Assembly (NCBI GenBank): GCA_964518505.1
Contig: CAZFGT010000007.1
Span: 1-64,000, forward strand
Direction of reading: 5' to 3'
Length of the DNA: 64,000 nucleotides
DNA from: DASPUH01 sp964518505
GTDB lineage: Bacteria > Chloroflexota > Limnocylindria > Limnocylindrales > CSP1-4
Position numbers and translations under genes: made by a program
Part shown: in pieces, positions 24,768 to 33,556 of the stretch
Layout: every line of letters starts with the position of its first letter
Numbering within the stretch: the stretch's first letter is position 1
The notes under the pieces: model-generated
Told to the model about the DNA's origin: nothing
The model's input: the letters and a program-made list of their open reading frames with translations, nothing else
Database searches by the model: none

Positions 24768-25652
24768 TTGCGCGTCCGCAAAGCCGTCTTCCCGGCCGCT
24801 GGCTGGGGCACCCGGTTCCTGCCCGCCACCAAGGCGCAGCCCAAAGAGATGCTGCCCCTGGTCGACAAGCCGGTCATCCAGTACGCCGTGGAAGAGGCGG
24901 TGGCCGCCGGCATCGAGCAGGTCATCATCGTGACCAGCTCGCAGAAGCGGGCCATCGAGGACCATTTCGACTCGTCGTACGAGCTCGAGCACCTGCTCGA
25001 GGAACGCGGCGACATCGAGATGCTGCGCCGCGTGCGCCACATCAGCGACCTGGCGCAGATCAGCTACGTCCGCCAGAAGGAGCAGCTCGGCCTGGGCCAC
25101 GCGGTGCTCATGGCCCGCGAGCTGGTGGGCCACGAGCCGTTCGCCGTGATCCTCTCCGACGACGTGGTGGCGTCCGAACGGCCCTGCATCGGCCAGCTCA
25201 TCCACGCCTACGGTGAGACGCACTCCACGGTGGTGGCCGTGATGGAGGTGCCGCCGGATGAGACGGACCGCTACGGCATCATCGATCCGGCCCCGCCCGA
25301 CGGCGAGGCCGGCCGCGACCCGCGCCTCCACCGGGTCAAGGGCCTGGTGGAGAAGCCGCCCGCCGGGACCGCGCCGAGCAACCTCGCCATCATCGGCCGC
25401 TACGTGCTGACGCCCAAGATCTTCGAGAAGCTAGAGCAGACGCCGCATGGCGCCGGCGGGGAGATCCAGCTGACCGATGCGCTCGAGGCGCTCATGGAGG
25501 AGCAGGACATCTACGGCTACGCGTTCGAGGGCGTGCGGTACGATGCTGGGACCACCATGGGCTGGTTGAAGGCCTCCGTCGAGCTCGCGTTGCAGCGGCC
25601 GGACATGGGTCCGGAGTTGCGTCGGTACCTCGCCGGGCTCGACCTGCGCTAG
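24768..25652 (+). CDS. galU: UTP-glucose-1-phosphate uridylyltransferase
   Basis: The 294-residue enzyme makes UDP-glucose from UTP and glucose-1-phosphate. It has the nucleotide-binding start FPAAGWGTRFLPATKAQPKEMLPLVDKPVIQY, VVTSSQKRAIEDHFD, LGLGHAVL, and KGLVEKPPAGTAPSNLAIIGRYVL, all diagnostic for bacterial GalU. The TTG start follows GAGG at a suitable distance. It is 14 bp upstream of the PASTA kinase gene, suggesting co-expression with cell-envelope control. Confidence 0.95.
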   Translation: MRVRKAVFPAAGWGTRFLPATKAQPKEMLPLVDKPVIQYAVEEAVAAGIEQVIIVTSSQKRAIEDHFDSSYELEHLLEERGDIEMLRRVRHISDLAQISYVRQKEQLGLGHAVLMARELVGHEPFAVILSDDVVASERPCIGQLIHAYGETHSTVVAVMEVPPDETDRYGIIDPAPPDGEAGRDPRLHRVKGLVEKPPAGTAPSNLAIIGRYVLTPKIFEKLEQTPHGAGGEIQLTDALEALMEEQDIYGYAFEGVRYDAGTTMGWLKASVELALQRPDMGPELRRYLAGLDLR

Positions 25653-25666
25653 GCGAGGGAGGATCG

Positions 25667-27379
25667 GTGCCGCAGATCGGCCAGGTGCTTGGCCATCGCT
25701 ACCAGCTCGAAGAAGAGATCGCCGCCGGTGGCATGGCCACCATCTGGCGCGCTCGCGACGAGCAGCTCGGCCGCGAAGTGGCGATCAAGATCCTCCATCC
25801 CGAGTACGGACGCGACGCGGCGTTCGTGGCACGGTTCCGCCAGGAAGCGACCGCGGTCGCCGGGCTGAGCCACCCCAACATCGTCAGCGTCTTCGACCTG
25901 GGCACGGATGAAGCCGGCCCCTACATCGTCATGGAGCTCGTCGACGGGCAGGACCTGGCGACGATCCTGCACGACCGCGGGGCGATCCCCGTGACCGCCT
26001 GCGCCCGCATCGCGATGCAGGTCGCCGACGCCCTGGCGGCGGCCCACGCGCGCGGCATCGTCCATCGCGACATCAAGCCCGGCAACATCCTGCTGACGCT
26101 CTCCGGCCAGGTGAAGGTCGTCGACTTCGGGATCGCCCGGGCCCTGTCCGAGGCACAGCTGACCCTGCCCGGGACGACACTGGGCAGCGTCCAGTACATG
26201 AGCCCCGAGCAGGCGCGCGGCAACGAGGTCACGACCGCGTCCGACATCTACTCCCTGGGCCTCGTGATGTACGAGATGCTGACCGGCATGCGGCCGTTCG
26301 GTGGTGACTCGGCCGCGGCGGTCGCGATGGCTCGCCTGACCACCGACGTGCCCCTGCCGTCATCGCTGCGCGCGGACGTGCCCCCAGGCATGGATGCCAT
26401 CGTCCGCAAGGCGACGGCGCGCGACCCGGCCCAGCGCTTCGGGTCGGCGGCCGCCATGTCGGACGCCATCGGCCGCTTCCTGTCCGGCGCCAGCCTCGCC
26501 AACCTGGGCAGCACCGGGGTGGCCGGGGCGGCGGCCGGAGGGGCCGCGGCCGCCGCGGGAGCTGCGGCCGTCGGCGCGGCCGCTGGTCGCGGCAGCCTGC
26601 CCCCAGAAGGTCCCACGGCGGTCGTCTCCACCTACGGCGGGACGAATGCCGGCGTCACCCGCGGCGGGCGGGGTGCGCCACCTCCGCGACCAGGGGAGCA
26701 GCCGGAAGACGACGAGGGCGGGGGCGGAGCCAACCTGTGGGCCTGGGCGGCCGGCATCCTGGGCCTGCTGGTGCTCATCGCGGCCGGCGCGGTCCTCTTC
26801 ATCCTGCTGCGCGGCAACGGCACGACGCCGGGCGCGTCGGGCAACGTCACCGTGCCCAACCTGGTGGGTCTCAGCCAGACCGTGGCGCAGCAGCAGCTGA
26901 CGTCGGCGGGCCTGCTGTTCGCCCTGGGACCCGCGACCGTCGACCCCAGCGCGGCCGTCGACACCGTCGCCTCGCAGGACCCGGCGGCAGGCACGTCCGT
27001 GGCCCCCGGCAGCACGGTGACCGTCGTAGTCAACGTCCAGGCCGGCAGCGTGCCGGTGCCCGATGTGCGCAACCAGGCGCAGCAGGACTGCATCGTGACG
27101 CTCGTCACCAGCAATCTGAAGCCCGGCACCGCCACGCAGACCTTTGACCCGACGGTGCCGGCCGGTGACTGCATCGGCACGAACCCCCAGACGGGCGTCC
27201 TCGTCAGCCCGGGCACGACCATCGACTACTCCGTCTCGCAGGGGCCGCAACCCACGCCGTCACCGACGGTCACCCCGGCCCCCACCCCGACGCCCACGCC
27301 GCCGCCGACCCCGACACCCACGCCGCCGCCGACGCCCACGCCGACGCCCACCCCTTCGCCGACACCAGCCCCGACCTGA
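25667..27379 (+). CDS. pknB: PASTA-domain serine/threonine kinase (PknB/PrkC type)
   Basis: The 570-residue kinase has a Hanks-type domain (1-270): glycine loop AAGGMATIWRA, Lys in VAIKILHPE (near 41), HRDIKPGN (133-140), DFG at 153-155 and SPEQARGNEVTT. An Ala/Gly-rich linker leads to one membrane helix at about 357-381 and two PASTA domains (about 393-525) that would bind muropeptides outside. The second PASTA has a Cys pair. The protein ends in a Thr/Pro repeat tail of about 45 residues, unusual for the family and likely wall-spanning or glycosylated. GAGGGAGG precedes the GTG. It probably controls envelope growth; no cognate PP2C phosphatase is in the window. Confidence 0.95.
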   Translation: MPQIGQVLGHRYQLEEEIAAGGMATIWRARDEQLGREVAIKILHPEYGRDAAFVARFRQEATAVAGLSHPNIVSVFDLGTDEAGPYIVMELVDGQDLATILHDRGAIPVTACARIAMQVADALAAAHARGIVHRDIKPGNILLTLSGQVKVVDFGIARALSEAQLTLPGTTLGSVQYMSPEQARGNEVTTASDIYSLGLVMYEMLTGMRPFGGDSAAAVAMARLTTDVPLPSSLRADVPPGMDAIVRKATARDPAQRFGSAAAMSDAIGRFLSGASLANLGSTGVAGAAAGGAAAAAGAAAVGAAAGRGSLPPEGPTAVVSTYGGTNAGVTRGGRGAPPPRPGEQPEDDEGGGGANLWAWAAGILGLLVLIAAGAVLFILLRGNGTTPGASGNVTVPNLVGLSQTVAQQQLTSAGLLFALGPATVDPSAAVDTVASQDPAAGTSVAPGSTVTVVVNVQAGSVPVPDVRNQAQQDCIVTLVTSNLKPGTATQTFDPTVPAGDCIGTNPQTGVLVSPGTTIDYSVSQGPQPTPSPTVTPAPTPTPTPPPTPTPTPPPTPTPTPTPSPTPAPT

Positions 27380-27419
27380 TCCGGGCGCGCGTCGGCGCAC
27401 GCACTGCGCGGCGCGCAGC

Positions 27420-27425
27420 TACACT
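27420..27425 (+). promoter_or_regulatory. -10 box for leaderless zinc-ribbon gene
   Basis: TACACT ends exactly 6 nt before the GTG at 27432, which decides the start in a frame that stays open far upstream. Confidence 0.55.
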
Positions 27426-27431
27426 CGCGGC

Positions 27432-27719
27432 GTGCTGACCTGGCGGTGCCCCCATTGCGGCACGCGACAAGCGGAGGCGGCCCGCTGCTGGGTCTGCACG
27501 CGCTCATCCACGACCTGCGCGACCTGCCTCCACTTCCGCCGCGGGGTGACGGACGTCGGCGGCACGTGCGGGCTGGACCGGCGTAAGGGTCCGCTCCGGG
27601 GCGACGAGATCCAGCCCTGCTGGAAGGACCCCATGGCGGTCGGGGCCGCGCCGGTCGGACTGTTCGAGGCCGGCTGGCCGGTGCCTGAGCTGGCCGGGGT
27701 GAAGCGCGCTACTTCGTGA
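27432..27719 (+). CDS. small zinc-ribbon/Cys-rich protein
   Basis: The 95-residue protein has CPHCG near residue 6, CWVC near residue 19, then CATCLHF and a later C-x-L-D-R-R and PCW. It therefore holds a zinc ribbon followed by a second four-Cys motif of the form CxxCxxF-C-C-W. The second motif may bind zinc or an iron-sulfur cluster. No function is known. Its 3' end overlaps the convergent membrane protein gene by 11 nt. Confidence 0.7.
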   Translation: MLTWRCPHCGTRQAEAARCWVCTRSSTTCATCLHFRRGVTDVGGTCGLDRRKGPLRGDEIQPCWKDPMAVGAAPVGLFEAGWPVPELAGVKRATS

Positions 27720-28935
27720 TCGTGAACGACCCGTTGGCGGTGACCTTGCGGCCGTCGCCGAGGGTCACGGTGACGGTGACGAAGCCGGCCTGCGGCAGGG
27801 CCACATGGGCCGTATCGACCGGGGCGAGCGTCCGCGTCCAACTGGCAGCGCCGTGGTTCAGGGTGATCACCGGCGCGCCGGAGACGATCGTCGACTGACC
27901 CGGCGGCGAGATGGTGAAGACGGCCGTGGCCGCCACATTGATGGGCTTGCCCGCCGCGTCGTCGACGACCACGGTGATGGTCAGCGGTGACGACCCGATC
28001 TTCTTGTTGGAGATGGTCACCCAGGAGAGGGTCACCTTGGCCTTCAGCGCCCCCGAGCCGTGGACCACGGTCAAGGTCTTGGTGGTGCGGTTGCCGGCCT
28101 GATCCACGGACGTGATGGTCATCACGTTGGGCCCCTCGGCCAGGGTGACGTTGGCGGCGAATGCTCCGCTCGCCGCGGCGACCACCGAGTAGCTGCCGCC
28201 CGTGCTGGCGTCGTGGATGGTGACCGTGGCGCCGGGCTGGGTCGTGCCCTTGACCGCGACGGTCGCCGTGGCCACGGACGCCCCGTCCTTGGGGCTGCTG
28301 AAGGCAAGGGGCGGAGGCACATCGTCGAACGTGATGGTGATGGGCGCCGACGGGCCGCTCTCGCCGTCGGCCGTCACGAGCGTGGCGGTGATGACGTTGG
28401 GCCCCTCAGCGAGCCCCACGCCCGTGACCACGAAGTCATTGGTGGTGGGGACTTGCTGTGACTTCTGGAGCTCGCCACCCACGTAGATCTTGATCTCATC
28501 GGTCGTGCCGGCCACGTCGCCGGGCAGCAGGCCGGCGATGTCGGCGCTCGAGATCTGGGTGTACGCCGACACAGGCGGGTCCAGCCGTGGCGTGGGGATG
28601 CCCGGCTGGCTCGCCGATGCGCTCGGCCCACCGGCCGGGATGATGCCGCCGAAGGCGCTGGAGATAGCGCCGCCGATGCCGGCCGTCACTCGCCCCAGCG
28701 TGCCGCCACCAAGCAGGATGGCCAGCGCACCCAGCCCGAGGAGGGCGGCCAGCAGCAGCGCTCGGACCGGCCAGGGGAGCGCCACGAGACCGGTGGCGGG
28801 CGTCTTGTGGCGGCTGCGAACGGCCAGGTCCGGGGGCTGGTGGGGGCGTGCCTTGCGCGGCCGGGGCAGGGGCTGGGGCCGCCGCGGCGCGATCTCGGTG
28901 GACCGGCGGCGAACGGGGCGGTTCGAGGCGGCCAT
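27709..28935 (-). CDS. membrane-anchored protein with Ig-like repeats
   Basis: The 408-residue protein has a basic, Pro-rich cytoplasmic N-terminus, one helix (about 65-85) and an extracytoplasmic region of beta repeats. Two repeats share TGVGLAEGPNVITATLV and ANVTLAEGPNVMTITSVDQAGN, typical of bacterial Ig-like/glucodextranase B-type domains. GTTQPGATVTIHD belongs to the same fold. The C-terminal third is a further beta domain. It is probably an envelope adhesion or scaffolding protein; no catalytic domain is seen. The ATG at 28935 is used; upstream in-frame sequence lacks homology. Confidence 0.8.
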   Translation of the reverse strand: MAASNRPVRRRSTEIAPRRPQPLPRPRKARPHQPPDLAVRSRHKTPATGLVALPWPVRALLLAALLGLGALAILLGGGTLGRVTAGIGGAISSAFGGIIPAGGPSASASQPGIPTPRLDPPVSAYTQISSADIAGLLPGDVAGTTDEIKIYVGGELQKSQQVPTTNDFVVTGVGLAEGPNVITATLVTADGESGPSAPITITFDDVPPPLAFSSPKDGASVATATVAVKGTTQPGATVTIHDASTGGSYSVVAAASGAFAANVTLAEGPNVMTITSVDQAGNRTTKTLTVVHGSGALKAKVTLSWVTISNKKIGSSPLTITVVVDDAAGKPINVAATAVFTISPPGQSTIVSGAPVITLNHGAASWTRTLAPVDTAHVALPQAGFVTVTVTLGDGRKVTANGSFTITK

Positions 28936-29030
28936 GCCCGGCCATTCTCCCACGAAGTCCCGCCCCGTCCGACCTGCGGTGTACCCTGTGCGCCGGATCG
29001 GCCCCTTCTGGTGCGATCGAGGGAGGATTG

Positions 29031-29453
29031 ATGGAATCGACGGCGCGCCGGCCCAGTCCGCTCGCGCGCGGCAACTCCCCGGCTCCCGTCGGCCGACGCC
29101 TGCCGCCACCTCCGCCGCCCGGGCCCATCGCGCGGGCCACGCCGACTGCCCTGAACCGCCTGCCGGTGGCGCCGCCGCGGACCGGCATGCCCATCATGCC
29201 GATGCGGATGCCCCTTGGCATGCCCAACCTGCGTCGGAACGTCTGCCCCCACTTCTACATGACCGGAGGCCGCGGCGCGATCCCCATCCAGGCGCCGCAC
29301 CTGCTCAAGGCCCTGATGCGGCAGGATGCCAACGTCTCGCGCTGCCAGCTGCGCGGGGGCGTCCACCTGGAGCAGGGCTACGTGGCCGACATCTGCCTGT
29401 CGTCACGCTTCAACCAGTGCGTCTTCTACGAGGACGATCTGGCGCGGCCTTGA
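29031..29453 (+). CDS. Cys-rich protein with Pro/Arg-rich N-terminus
   Basis: The 140-residue protein has a disordered Pro/Arg/Met-rich first half and a folded second half with cysteines in VCPHFYMTGG, SRCQLRGG and ICLSSRFNQCVFY. The four Cys could bind zinc or an iron-sulfur cluster. GGGAGG precedes the ATG at 29031. It ends 5 bp before the chosen folC start and so heads the folate operon. The Cys spacing differs from, but recalls, the second half of the protein at 27432. No function is known. Confidence 0.65.
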   Translation: MESTARRPSPLARGNSPAPVGRRLPPPPPPGPIARATPTALNRLPVAPPRTGMPIMPMRMPLGMPNLRRNVCPHFYMTGGRGAIPIQAPHLLKALMRQDANVSRCQLRGGVHLEQGYVADICLSSRFNQCVFYEDDLARP

Positions 29454-29458
29454 CGCCC

Positions 29459-30772
29459 GTGACCGTGCCCGACCCTGCCGCGGCGGCGATCGCCGAGCTC
29501 CAGGCACGGGGGCGCTTCGGCATCCAGCTGGGCCTGGGTCGCACGCGGGCCCTCCTGCGCCTGCTCGGTCATCCGGAGCGACGCCTGCGCGGTGCGCTCA
29601 TCGGGGGGACCAATGGCAAGGGCAGCGTCCAGGCCATGGTCGGGGCGGTCCTGGGGGCGGCCGGGGTACGCGCCGGCCAGACGCCCAAGCCGCACCTGGT
29701 CGACTACCGTGAACGCATCGTGGTCGGCGGTCAGGCCATCGCGCCAGAGGACCTGGCCGAGCTGCTCGGCGAGGTGATCCGTGCTGCCGATCAGGTCCCG
29801 GCGTCACTGGGCCCGCCGACCGAGTTCGAACTGCTGACCGCGGCGGCCTTCGCCTGGTTCGCGCGCGAGGCGGTCGATGTCGCGGTCGTGGAGGTGGGCC
29901 TTGGCGGACGCCTGGATGCGACCAACACGTGGGACGGCGGCGTGGCGGTGGTCACCAACGTGGAGCTCGACCACATGGACCGCCTGGGTAGCACCCTGGC
30001 GCGCATCGGCTTCGAGAAGGCGGCCATCATCAAGCGCGGCGACCGCGCCGTGACCGGCGCGAGCGGCGCGGGTCTGACTGCCATCAGGCGGCGCGCCGCG
30101 CGCTTCGCCGTGCCGCTCGAGGAGGTCATGACGCTCCCCGTGACGGGCATGGACCTGGACGGGCTGGTCGTGCAGGCGCCCGGGCTGCCGGACCTGCACG
30201 TGGGCCTGCTGGGCCGCCACCAGGCCGCCAACGCGGCGGTGGCGCTGGCGACCCTCCGCGCCCTCGACGGGGCCGGCATCGTCTCGGTCAGCGAGGCGGC
30301 CGTCCGTGGCGGCCTGGCCGCCGTCCGCTGGCCGGGCCGCCTGGAGCTCCTGCCCGGGGATCCGCAGGTCCTGCTCGACGGTGCCCACAACGAGGCCGGG
30401 ATCGCGGCCCTGGTCGCCGCGCTCGACGAACTCCGGCCGCGGCTGGCGCCGGGTCGCCCGACGCTCCTGTTCGGCGTCATGGCCGACAAGGCCGTGGAGC
30501 ACATGCTGGGGCGGCTGGCGGCCGCTCCCGCGCTGCGCGACCTGCGGGTCGTGACGACCGAGGTGAGTGGCTCGCGGGCCATGCCGGCTCAGGCGCTGGC
30601 CGCCACCTGGCGGCGCCTGGCCGGGTCGGGTGTGGATGTGCGGTCGATCACCGTGACCCGGGACGCGCTCGAGGAGGCCCGGACGCTCGCGCGCGAGGCT
30701 GGCGGCCCGCTGATCGTGGCCGGCTCGTTGTACCTGGTGGGAGCGGTGCGCGGATGGCTCACGGCACGCTGA
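29459..30772 (+). CDS. folC: folylpolyglutamate synthase/dihydrofolate synthase
   Basis: The 437-residue enzyme adds glutamate to dihydropteroate and folates. It has the Mur-ligase P-loop GGTNGKGSVQAMV (near residue 50), the folate-binding KPHLVDYRERI, the Mg-site VEVGLGGRLDATN, TNVELDHMDRLG, the KR in AAIIKRGD, and DGAHNEAGI. TTG 29450 (overlapping the previous stop as TTGA), GTG 29459 and GTG 29465 are all possible starts. Upstream open frame belongs to other genes. The folP gene begins 19 nt before its stop, so the two are coupled. Confidence 0.93.
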   Translation: MTVPDPAAAAIAELQARGRFGIQLGLGRTRALLRLLGHPERRLRGALIGGTNGKGSVQAMVGAVLGAAGVRAGQTPKPHLVDYRERIVVGGQAIAPEDLAELLGEVIRAADQVPASLGPPTEFELLTAAAFAWFAREAVDVAVVEVGLGGRLDATNTWDGGVAVVTNVELDHMDRLGSTLARIGFEKAAIIKRGDRAVTGASGAGLTAIRRRAARFAVPLEEVMTLPVTGMDLDGLVVQAPGLPDLHVGLLGRHQAANAAVALATLRALDGAGIVSVSEAAVRGGLAAVRWPGRLELLPGDPQVLLDGAHNEAGIAALVAALDELRPRLAPGRPTLLFGVMADKAVEHMLGRLAAAPALRDLRVVTTEVSGSRAMPAQALAATWRRLAGSGVDVRSITVTRDALEEARTLAREAGGPLIVAGSLYLVGAVRGWLTAR

Positions 30773-31629
30773 CCGTGCGGGGCACGACGTTCGTCTGGGG
30801 CGCCCGGACATACGTCATGGGCATCCTCAACCTCACGCCCGACTCGTTCAGCGGTGACGGACTGCTGGCCGATGCGGTCACCGATCCCTTGCCGGCCATC
30901 GTGGCTCAGGCGCGGCGCATGGCCGATGAAGGGGCCGACCTGCTGGACCTGGGCGGCGAATCCACCCGTCCGGGCCACGCCCCCGTCGACGACGCACAGG
31001 AGCTGGGCCGGGTCGTCCCCGCCATGCGGGCCGTCCGAGCGGCCCTGCCGGCCATGCCCCTCAGCATCGACACGACGAAGCTCGCCGTCGCGCGCGTCGC
31101 CCTCGACGAGGGGGCCGACCTGCTCAACGACGTGGGGGCCGTGGCGCCGGGTGGGGCGCCCCTCGCACGGCTCGCCGGCGAGCGTGGTGTGCCGCTCATC
31201 GTGATGCACGGTCGAGCCGCGCCGCGCTACGCCGATGTCGTGGCCGAGGTGGTGGCCGACCTGCGGGCCGCGCTGGCCCGCGCGATGGACCTCGGCGTGC
31301 CCGCGACGCACCTCATCGTCGACCCCGGCTTCGGCTTCGGCAAGACGGCCGGCCACAACCTGCGGCTGCTGCGCGAACTGGCGGCCCTGCAGGCCCTGGA
31401 GCGGCCGATCCTGCTCGGCACGAGTCGCAAGTCGACCATCGGCCGCGTCCTTGATCTGCCGGCGGAGGAGCGCCTGGAGGGGACGCTGGCCACCACAGCC
31501 CTGGGTATCGCCGCCGGCGTGGACATCGTGCGGGTGCATGATGTGCGGGCCAACGTCCGCGCCGCCCGGATGGCCGACGCGATCGTGCGCGGAAGCGCCC
31601 TGGAGGACGAGGAGGCGACGCACCCGTGA
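30754..31629 (+). CDS. folP: dihydropteroate synthase
   Basis: The 291-residue TIM-barrel enzyme joins p-aminobenzoate to the pterin diphosphate; it is the sulfonamide target. It has MGILNLTPDSFSGDG, LLDLGGESTRPGHAPV, LSIDTTK, LLNDVGA, VMHGR, DPGFGFGKTAGHN, GTSRKS and RVHDV, all matching active-site loops. Family enzymes usually have DI(N)D or NDV at the fifth strand; NDVGA here fits. It is coupled to folC upstream and to folB downstream (GTGA). Confidence 0.95.
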   Translation: MAHGTLTVRGTTFVWGARTYVMGILNLTPDSFSGDGLLADAVTDPLPAIVAQARRMADEGADLLDLGGESTRPGHAPVDDAQELGRVVPAMRAVRAALPAMPLSIDTTKLAVARVALDEGADLLNDVGAVAPGGAPLARLAGERGVPLIVMHGRAAPRYADVVAEVVADLRAALARAMDLGVPATHLIVDPGFGFGKTAGHNLRLLRELAALQALERPILLGTSRKSTIGRVLDLPAEERLEGTLATTALGIAAGVDIVRVHDVRANVRAARMADAIVRGSALEDEEATHP

Positions 31630-32006
31630 GCGACCGCATCGTCCTGTCGACCATGCGCTTCCAGGGCCGCCACGGCGTGACGGCCGCGGAGCGCTCGACG
31701 CCCCAGCCGTTCGAGGTGGACGTGGAGCTGGTGACCGACCTCCAGCCGGCGGGCGTGGAAGACGACCTGGCGCAGACGATCGATTACGGCGCGGCGTTCG
31801 AGATCTGCCGCGAACTCGTCGAGGCCACCAACTTCCGCCTCCTCGAGGCCATCGCCGAGGGCCTGGCCCATGAGCTGCTGCGGGCCTTCCCGCGCCTCAG
31901 CGAGGTCGTGGTGCGGGTCCGCAAGCTGCACGTCCCGATCGACGGCGACCTGGCCTACGCCGGGGTGGAGATCCGCCGCCGGTCGGTCGGCAAGCGCGGC
32001 GGCTGA
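31626..32006 (+). CDS. folB: dihydroneopterin aldolase
   Basis: The 126-residue enzyme cleaves dihydroneopterin to the hydroxymethyl pterin used by FolK. It has FQGRHGVTAAERSTPQPFEVDVEL, the active-site Glu/Tyr region DYGAAFEICRELVE, FRLLEAIAEGLAHELL and VRKLHVPI with the catalytic Lys. The GTG start overlaps the folP stop. folK and folE are not in the window, so the operon is a partial folate set. Confidence 0.93.
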   Translation: MSDRIVLSTMRFQGRHGVTAAERSTPQPFEVDVELVTDLQPAGVEDDLAQTIDYGAAFEICRELVEATNFRLLEAIAEGLAHELLRAFPRLSEVVVRVRKLHVPIDGDLAYAGVEIRRRSVGKRGG

Positions 32007-32034
32007 CCCCCCGTCACCCGCCCGTCTGGCCGGG

Positions 32035-33432
32035 CTACTGCAGGCCGGTCGGTCTCGTGCCCAGCGTCAGCTGCAGGTTGACGGTCTGCCCTGCCCGCAA
32101 CACGGTGATGGTCACGGTCGTGCCCGGCTGGTGGGTGATCAGCACGTCGTCGAGGCTGTGGGCGGCGTCCACCCGCTGGCCGTCGACGGCGGTGATGATG
32201 TCGCCGTCCTTGAGGCCGGCCTTGTCGGCCGGGCTGCCGGCGACGATCGCGCCGGTCGCGTCGGTCGAGCCACTGGCCTGCGGGCCGGTGCCGGACGTCA
32301 CGCCGGTCGTCGAGAGCCACGCGCCGTAGTCGATGGGCAGCTTCTGCGCCTGCTCCAGGGCGGGCGTCACCTGCTGGTAGATCACGCCGAGGTACGGCCG
32401 GGCCAGCTCCTTGCCGGCGACCGCCTGCTGCATGATCGGCTTGGCGATGTCGACCGGGATGGCGAAACCGATGCCCTGGGCCTGGCCGGCCACCGCGGTG
32501 TTGATGCCGATGACCTCACCCGATGAGTCGACGAGCGCGCCGCCGGAGTTGCCGGGGTTGATGGCGGCGTCCGTCTGGATGAGGTGGTGGATGGTCAGCG
32601 CCTGCCCATTGGAGCAGTCGTCGCTGACCTGGATGTCGCGCCCGCTGCCGCTCACCACGCCGGCGGTGACGCTGTTGGTGTAGTCGCCGAGTGGGCTGCC
32701 GATGGCCACCGCGAGCTGGCCGGGCTGGAGGTTCGACGAGTCGCCCAGCGGCGCGGTGGGCAGGCCCGTGCCGTCGATCTTGACGATGGCCAGGTCGGTC
32801 AGCGTGTCGGTGCCGTAGGTCGTGCCCTGGAACGAGCGACCGTCGAGGAGGGTCACCTTGAGGTCCGTCGCCCCGCACACGACGTGGCGGTTGGTGATGA
32901 TCCAGCCGGCCGCGTCATACAGGATCCCCGAGCCGACGCCGGTGACGCTCTGGCCGCTCAGCACGTCGGCCGGGTTGCCCTGGCTGCTGGTGATGGTCAC
33001 GACGGCCTTGTCGACGGCCGCCGCGGCCTGCGTGATGGCCGACTCCTCGGACACGTTGACGGTCGTCTGGCTGCCACCGGTGCCGTTCGAGGCGGCCGCC
33101 GCGACGGGCTGCGTCGGGGCGGCCGTGCCGCGCACGAGGAAGTACGTGCCACCCGAGGCGAGGAGGGCGGCCAGGAAGGCCACCAGGACGAGGGCGCCCC
33201 AGGCGGGCGCGCCGCTCCGCCGCGGGGCCGGCGTGAGGGGCACGGGTGACACGGGCGTCGGTTCGAGCCAGCGGCTGGGCGTCGTGCTGGCCGGCGGGCC
33301 GATGACCTCCTGGGTCCAGGTCGGCCGGGCGGCGTTCGGCGGCGTGAAGACGCTGGGGTCGAGGGCATCCGCTGCCGTGTCGGGCTCGGCGGCGCCGGGG
33401 CGCGGCTGCCCGGTGAGCTGCGGGTCGGTCAT
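32035..33432 (-). CDS. HtrA/DegP-type serine protease with PDZ domain
   Basis: The 465-residue protein has a Pro-rich cytoplasmic N-terminus, one membrane helix (about 78-100), then a trypsin-like domain with the triad His in ITNRHVVC, Asp in TDLAIVKI and Ser in NPGNSGGALVDS. A C-terminal PDZ domain (AGLKDGDIITAVDGQRV) binds exposed C-termini. It would degrade misfolded extracytoplasmic proteins. It sits downstream of a two-component system on the same strand, 124 bp after the kinase gene, a common arrangement in which the system controls the protease. AGGAG precedes the ATG. Confidence 0.93.
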   Translation of the reverse strand: MTDPQLTGQPRPGAAEPDTAADALDPSVFTPPNAARPTWTQEVIGPPASTTPSRWLEPTPVSPVPLTPAPRRSGAPAWGALVLVAFLAALLASGGTYFLVRGTAAPTQPVAAAASNGTGGSQTTVNVSEESAITQAAAAVDKAVVTITSSQGNPADVLSGQSVTGVGSGILYDAAGWIITNRHVVCGATDLKVTLLDGRSFQGTTYGTDTLTDLAIVKIDGTGLPTAPLGDSSNLQPGQLAVAIGSPLGDYTNSVTAGVVSGSGRDIQVSDDCSNGQALTIHHLIQTDAAINPGNSGGALVDSSGEVIGINTAVAGQAQGIGFAIPVDIAKPIMQQAVAGKELARPYLGVIYQQVTPALEQAQKLPIDYGAWLSTTGVTSGTGPQASGSTDATGAIVAGSPADKAGLKDGDIITAVDGQRVDAAHSLDDVLITHQPGTTVTITVLRAGQTVNLQLTLGTRPTGLQ

Positions 33433-33556
33433 GAGGTGGTGACTCCTGATGTACGGCCCCGGGGCGGGACATGCCGGCGGGGCGAGGTCGTCGGCGAGAC
33501 GGGAGAGGCTCGCCGACGTTCGACCAGTGTGGCCGCAGCGGGTTCAGCCTCGGCCA

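Noticed and set aside
23072..25042. A 656-codon minus-strand open frame
   Set aside because: It spans four well-supported plus-strand genes including galU, and its translation is low-complexity charged sequence.
27250..27375. DNA repeat at the end of pknB
   Set aside because: It is in-frame Thr/Pro coding low complexity, not an independent repeat element.
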